Source: Cyclina sinensis (taxonomy: Eukaryota; Mollusca; Bivalvia; Venerida; Veneridae). From it: a stretch of DNA of 64,000 nucleotides. The stretch lies in assembly GCA_012932295.1 (NCBI GenBank), contig JAAONU010000016.1, positions 46,655,241 to 46,719,240 on the forward strand, read 5' to 3'. Below the pieces are notes generated by a model, which was given only the letters and a program-made list of their open reading frames with translations, searched no databases and was not told where the DNA came from. A program made the position numbers and the translations under genes. The first letter of the stretch is position 1, and the number at the start of each line of letters is the position of its first letter. Positions 37,801-43,800 of this stretch are shown here, piece by piece.

Positions 37801-40800
37801 CAATTCAAATATACTTTTGTATTTCCAGTATAGCTGACAGTGAGAGTTCATCTGTTAGAAGCATTCAGCTGAAAGATGGCTCCGTAAAGAATGTCGTTGG
37901 TGGTGATATAGACCCTAAAGTAAGTGTCTTCTGATTGGATAGAACTTTCATATTTAATATCTCTTTTCACTTGTGTAGGCAAAATTTTTCAAAATGAAAG
38001 TTGTTGAAATCTGAAAAGTTTTAATGTGAATATTTAATTCATTTTAACAATCGCCTTGCAAAAATCTTTGAAAAAAAAAAAATCACCAAAATACAGTACA
38101 AGCAATATCAGTATAAATGCAGTTAAATTTCAATTAACCCTGAACATGCTGAATTTTTGTAATGGATTTGCCTAGCTTTGAAATTTGAACAGTCCATTCA
38201 AAGTTTAAGGAATTTCAATATCAAAATACAAAAATGGAGCTACCAACAGTATAGAGCCTGGTCAGACTGCACGGATGTGCAGGCTGGCCTGGCTCTATAC
38301 TGGTGGCAAAGGCTAATCAATTTCGGTTCCAGCAGGTTAAGGGTTAAACAAAATTGATGAATGTATTAATGAAAGCAATGTTTGGTCCCTTCCATTTGTT
38401 ACCTTTATATCCAATAGATGTGAAAATTCTACAGTAAAATAAGTGCCATCTTCTTCTAAACAAGGAATCACATTTCAATTAGTGTGAAAGGGCTTTTTTT
38501 GTTGGTTTTTTTTTGTGCCAACTGATTAATTCAGAGACAGTTTTTTTGTGTGTGTTAAGATTAGTAAAAATGTAAAAAGGTCTCTTTTACAGCTACACAA
38601 AAGTGTAGATAGTTTATTACTTGAATATTTCAGTCTGTCTGCTCAATATCTCCTTTATTCGTGCTGTAACTGATTAATATGTTGTTGTTTTGTTGTTTTT
38701 TCTTCAATTTTTTCATTCGGCTTAATTATTATATTTTAATACACCTGTCAACATCCCGACACTTGCTGGAGTTATCTGATCTGTGGCAGGCAGTGTTGTT
38801 TGACATTGCCTTGTCAAGTTTAGACGTGTATGGATCACATTTTTTCTCCAGTTGATTAAATCTTTTCACCTTTGAAATAAAAAAGATTACTTGTTTATCA
38901 GTTTAAATGTGAACTCAGATGAAATTTATGCATATAGGTTAAGATAGGATGTGACAACAAGTTGTTGTTCATTTTATGTTTCAAATGATTAATGGGTCAT
39001 TAAAGATTGATTGAAATGTAACATCCTAACACAAAGTTCAGTAACTGTTATGAATAGACAACTTTGTTTGATTGAAAACAGTGCTTGAAATGTGTAGGTC
39101 TCATATGTATCTATTTTAATTTATCTATTGTCAGTATCAGTTTCCTATTAAACCTCTATGGCAAACAGAACATGTATGGCCACTTTGCTAAATACTGACC
39201 AATCTGTGTCTGCCACTTTTTCTACCTTGGAGGTAATAGTGCATCAGATTTCTAGCATAGGGGTCTCTATCTATTTGTGTTTATTTATCGTTGGTACCAG
39301 TTGCCCATATGGCTGACACCTCCAGCAGAGGTCAGTTATTGTAGGTTGTGGGGGATAGTGCAAAATACAGAAAGTATCTCATTCCAGAGACACCCCTGGT
39401 TCTTTTACTTGCTCAAGTGTATAACACCAGTACATGGGACCTCAATTAAATGTCTCATCTGAAAAACAGTTGTGATAATAGAACAGCGTGGGGGATCAGG
39501 GTCATGACCCTGGATTACCAGTCCAGTACATTACCACTTGACCAATGATCTGCCTCAGTGAAAAAAAAAATCAAAGGTAAGCATAATTTCTATCTATTTT
39601 TTCAAGGTCACTTATTTCTATTTTAAGAACTTGTTTGCCTATGGTGATGTAGATGGAACAGGGAACCAGGCTAGGCTTCAGCATCCTCTTGGTGTTGTCA
39701 TGGCAACAGAAGATGGTCCTCTTCTATTGGCTGATTCTTATAATCATAAGGTATATAAAAAATTAGTAATAAAGAATTAATATTCAATATTCTTGGTTAT
39801 GTAAGTGACAGATAATGTAAAACCTGTGACTAAGATTTTAAATTCATGTGTAAACAAAAGTAACTATGCCAGATTGGATTAAGCATTACTGTGACAACAT
39901 TGTAACTATTTAAACCACAATTTACAGTGATAAATATTGCTAATTTACTGACTGTTGTCCAATGTTAATCAAGATGGCATTTTTTTTTTCAGTCAAAATG
40001 TCACATTCACAATTCCAGTTTTCCATTTTGGCTTTTCAGATCAAAAGTATTGATATAATGAAGCGGAAATGTCAGACACTACTCGGTACAGGCAAGCCAG
40101 GGTCTAACAAGGGAGGGAATTTACGTGAGACAGAGTTAAACGAACCCGGTGGATTAAGCAGTGATTGGCGGGGAAAGAAAGTGTATATAGCTGATACAAA
40201 TAATCATGACATAAAAGTGATAAACATGGAATCCCAGAATGTTTCCAGTGTGAGTATAATATTAATTAAAGTAATTTTGGCTTTTACACTAAGTTTATTT
40301 TAGCTTGTTATGGACACTTCTTCAAGACAATGCCACAGGACATGTCCATTTTCGCCATATTGTCACCTACCTGTGCAGGTGTAGTGTACAATATGTTGTT
40401 ATGCAGCTTAAACTACATGCCTTCACTTGGTGGCCATTACTCACCATGGGTCAGCTATCCACAGTGAATAAACACATTGACAAGTTTAGAAACAGGGTGT
40501 TAATATTCATCGTTCCTGGGATGAAACAGTACGGTCAGTTGGTAGAGTACCCTACTGGCACAAAATAGGGGACAGTAAAAGCCTTGTCCTTAATAAATAA
40601 CTTTTTGGAACCCATAGATATCGGAGATGATAATTGGACTGATATTGGATAGGAATATTGATACTGCACTATTATGTTATGTCATAGCAAATTTTGGGTA
40701 TTTGGCATTTTTCTAATTGAATAAAATGGGCCATAGCCTAGAAGTATTTATATGTATTCGGTTTGAATAAATCTGTTTTTATTGTCCAAGCACATCAGCC

Positions 40801-43800
40801 ATCATGTGATCATGTTAATTGCATGAAACTTGACGGCTTAACATCTTTGTGCATTTAATCATGACAGTTTTCATAAAACTTGCTAGATTCAGGAAGTTTC
40901 TGTCTTAAAATTGTTTACAGTTGATGTAATATGTGAGACTGAGTTGCTTCTTAATGATAAATACCATTTAAAACTGTCATCAGAAGATAAAATGTAAATT
41001 AACAATTTTTAAGAGTGTAACACACTAATTCAGATTCATGGTGATGGGACGGAGGTCATTAAAATGGCATAATATATTTGCCATTTATGGCTTACTTCCC
41101 ATCTGTGCATAAAATTTATTCGTTAAATGGCTGCACTTTTTACTAATTAGAGCATAAGAGAGAAACTTCACCAAATAGTACAATTAACCACTTGCTTAAA
41201 CTGTAGAACTTCTTCATTTCAAATGATTGCATAATCATTATTTTGAAACTTTGTGCATTAGTCTGTGAAATTTTAAGTTCATGCAGGTCAACTTGGGAGT
41301 TTAACAGTAATGTATATAAGGAGAAAACTCCTGCATTTTTGTGTAAAAGAAATAAAGTATTACCTCCCTTGGCATGATACTGAATATATTCTGACATCAC
41401 ACTTTGATTAAAATCTGTATTGATTTTCAATAATAACAAAGATTTTTTACAAGTGATGTAAATCTTAATGATCGTGTTAGATCAGTGAAGAGTTAAATTA
41501 GGATGATTAATCACAGATATACCTTAGTACAGATTTACGCTACATGTATTTATCATAGCTACAGTTAATGTCTATAACTTACAGTTCATTTCAGTTTAAG
41601 AAAGGATTTTATATCATTTTGTATCTGTATACTCTAGTTCGAGCAGGTAGGCAAATAAAATTAAGGAGTGAATTTTATTGGATGTTTCTGTTGGAATTTT
41701 TGTAATGTTACAAAAGGGAATGTTTCACTTTACCGATAATTTAGATAATGTTAATACTTGTGTTTCATTTAAAATATTGAATACTGAAGTTTAAAGTTTT
41801 ATTTTTCATAGACAATGTAATTTTTTGAAAACATTTTTTACAAAATGAAAGTGAAAATTCATCAAATTAAAATTGAAAGAAATTTGACGGGTGAAAGGGG
41901 GAAAACTGCTATCTGCTTCTTTATCTTTTAGCATTTAGAACATTTTTACCTTCAACCCTCAATTTACCTTACTGATAATTCAGAAATGTTGATACAGCAT
42001 TAACACCTCACCTGTTTTACAATTCAAAGCTTTTATATTCTTATTTACATGTTATTACAAACAATTTTGTTATTTGTAGCTTACATGTGACAGCAGATAT
42101 TTATTTGCTTTTTGAATTATTGAGTATCTGGTAACTTTAAGGTGAATATGTGTTGAAGACTTCTAATATTGAAAGTAAACATTGTTTATTGCATAGAATA
42201 ATATACAAAGAATAAACACATCTTTACAGGGACTTCAAAAACAGTTTATTGCTTTACATATCTGTCTTTTAGTGTTGTTATTAAATATATGAAAAGAAAT
42301 TTTCTTTTAAAAAATATTTTTATTAGCGTTACTTTTTTTTTTTTAAATGGCTTAGATGTTTTAAATTGATGTGTAAAAGTTTTGGTGTAGAGAGTTAATT
42401 TTGTGTATTGAAAGAAAACATGCCTATGAAACAAATTAGAGTTTTAGTTTTGTTTTCATCCATGTCACAGTAAGCCTTGAATGAGCCAGCAGATCTTTGT
42501 TTTATTTTTCAGCTTCCTTTCATATTTCCATCAGAATCTTCCAATCTTGATCAAACAGACAGAGGGAAAACTGAACTGAATACCAGTATGGGTGATCAAG
42601 ATAACAGCGTTCTTGTCAGCCTGGTAATCAAACCTGGACAAGGTGTGCATTTGAACGAAGAAGCCCCAAATAGTTGGAAACTGTTTTCTGAAGGTAATTA
42701 TTTTCATTTTCCATTAAATCAAAGATTACAATATTTGGAAAATAAATCTTAGAATAGACATTATGAAAAAGCTCATTTTAATGGCTTATTGCACTACCAT
42801 ATTAACCCTTTACTCCATATATACGCATTTTTACTCATGTGCGACCAGTGTAGATCCAGATCAGCCGGCACATCTGTGCCGTCTGATCAGGATCTGCACT
42901 GGTTGCTTTGTGGTCAGAAATAGCCTAATATATCAAAAGGCGAACAGTGTAGATCCTGATCAGACGGCACGGATGTGCCGGCTGATCTGGATCTACACTG
43001 GTCGCACATGCCATAAAGGTGTAATATGGAGGAAAGGGTTAAAGCTTCTTTTATTTATATAGACTAACTATAGTATGAAACATTGCCACTGATATACTTT
43101 TATAAGAAAACCTCTTTCTAGGGACCACCTGTCATGTAAGACCATATTAAGTGTTTTTTTAAACCACCTGTCTTTATTTGAAGTGTTTGTAGCTGTGAAA
43201 AATAATTCCAGTTAATTAGCAAGTAAAGACAGAACTAATTATTATTAACTAAGTCCTTGTAATACATTTGATTACCCATGACTGATCCTGGGTTCAGTCC
43301 TGAACTTATCCCAAAGTAGTGGAATTCTGAAAGTCTGTGAAGTTTGTTAAACCTTGTGGGATTTGAAGCTTCCAGTCAAGAATAGGGCACTCTACCTCAC
43401 CTTCAAGTCAAGAATAGGGCACTCTACCTCACCTTCCAGTCAAGAATAGGTCACTCTACCTCACCTTCCGTTCAAGAATTGGGCACTCTACCTAACCTTC
43501 CAATCAACTCTACTTCACCTTTCAGTCCAGAATAGTGCACTCTACCTCACCTTCAAGTCAAAAATACGGCACTTTATCTCACCTTCCAGTCAAGAATAGG
43601 GCATTCTACCTCATCTCCCAGTCAAAAGTAGGGCACTCTACCTCACCTTCAAGTCAGGGCTCTCTACCTCACCTCCCAGTCAAGAATAGGGCACTCTACC
43701 TCACCTCCCAGTCAATAATAGGGAGTTCTACCTCACCTTCAAGTCAGGGCACTCTACCTCACCTCCCAGTCAAGAATAGTGCACTCTACCTCACCCCCAT

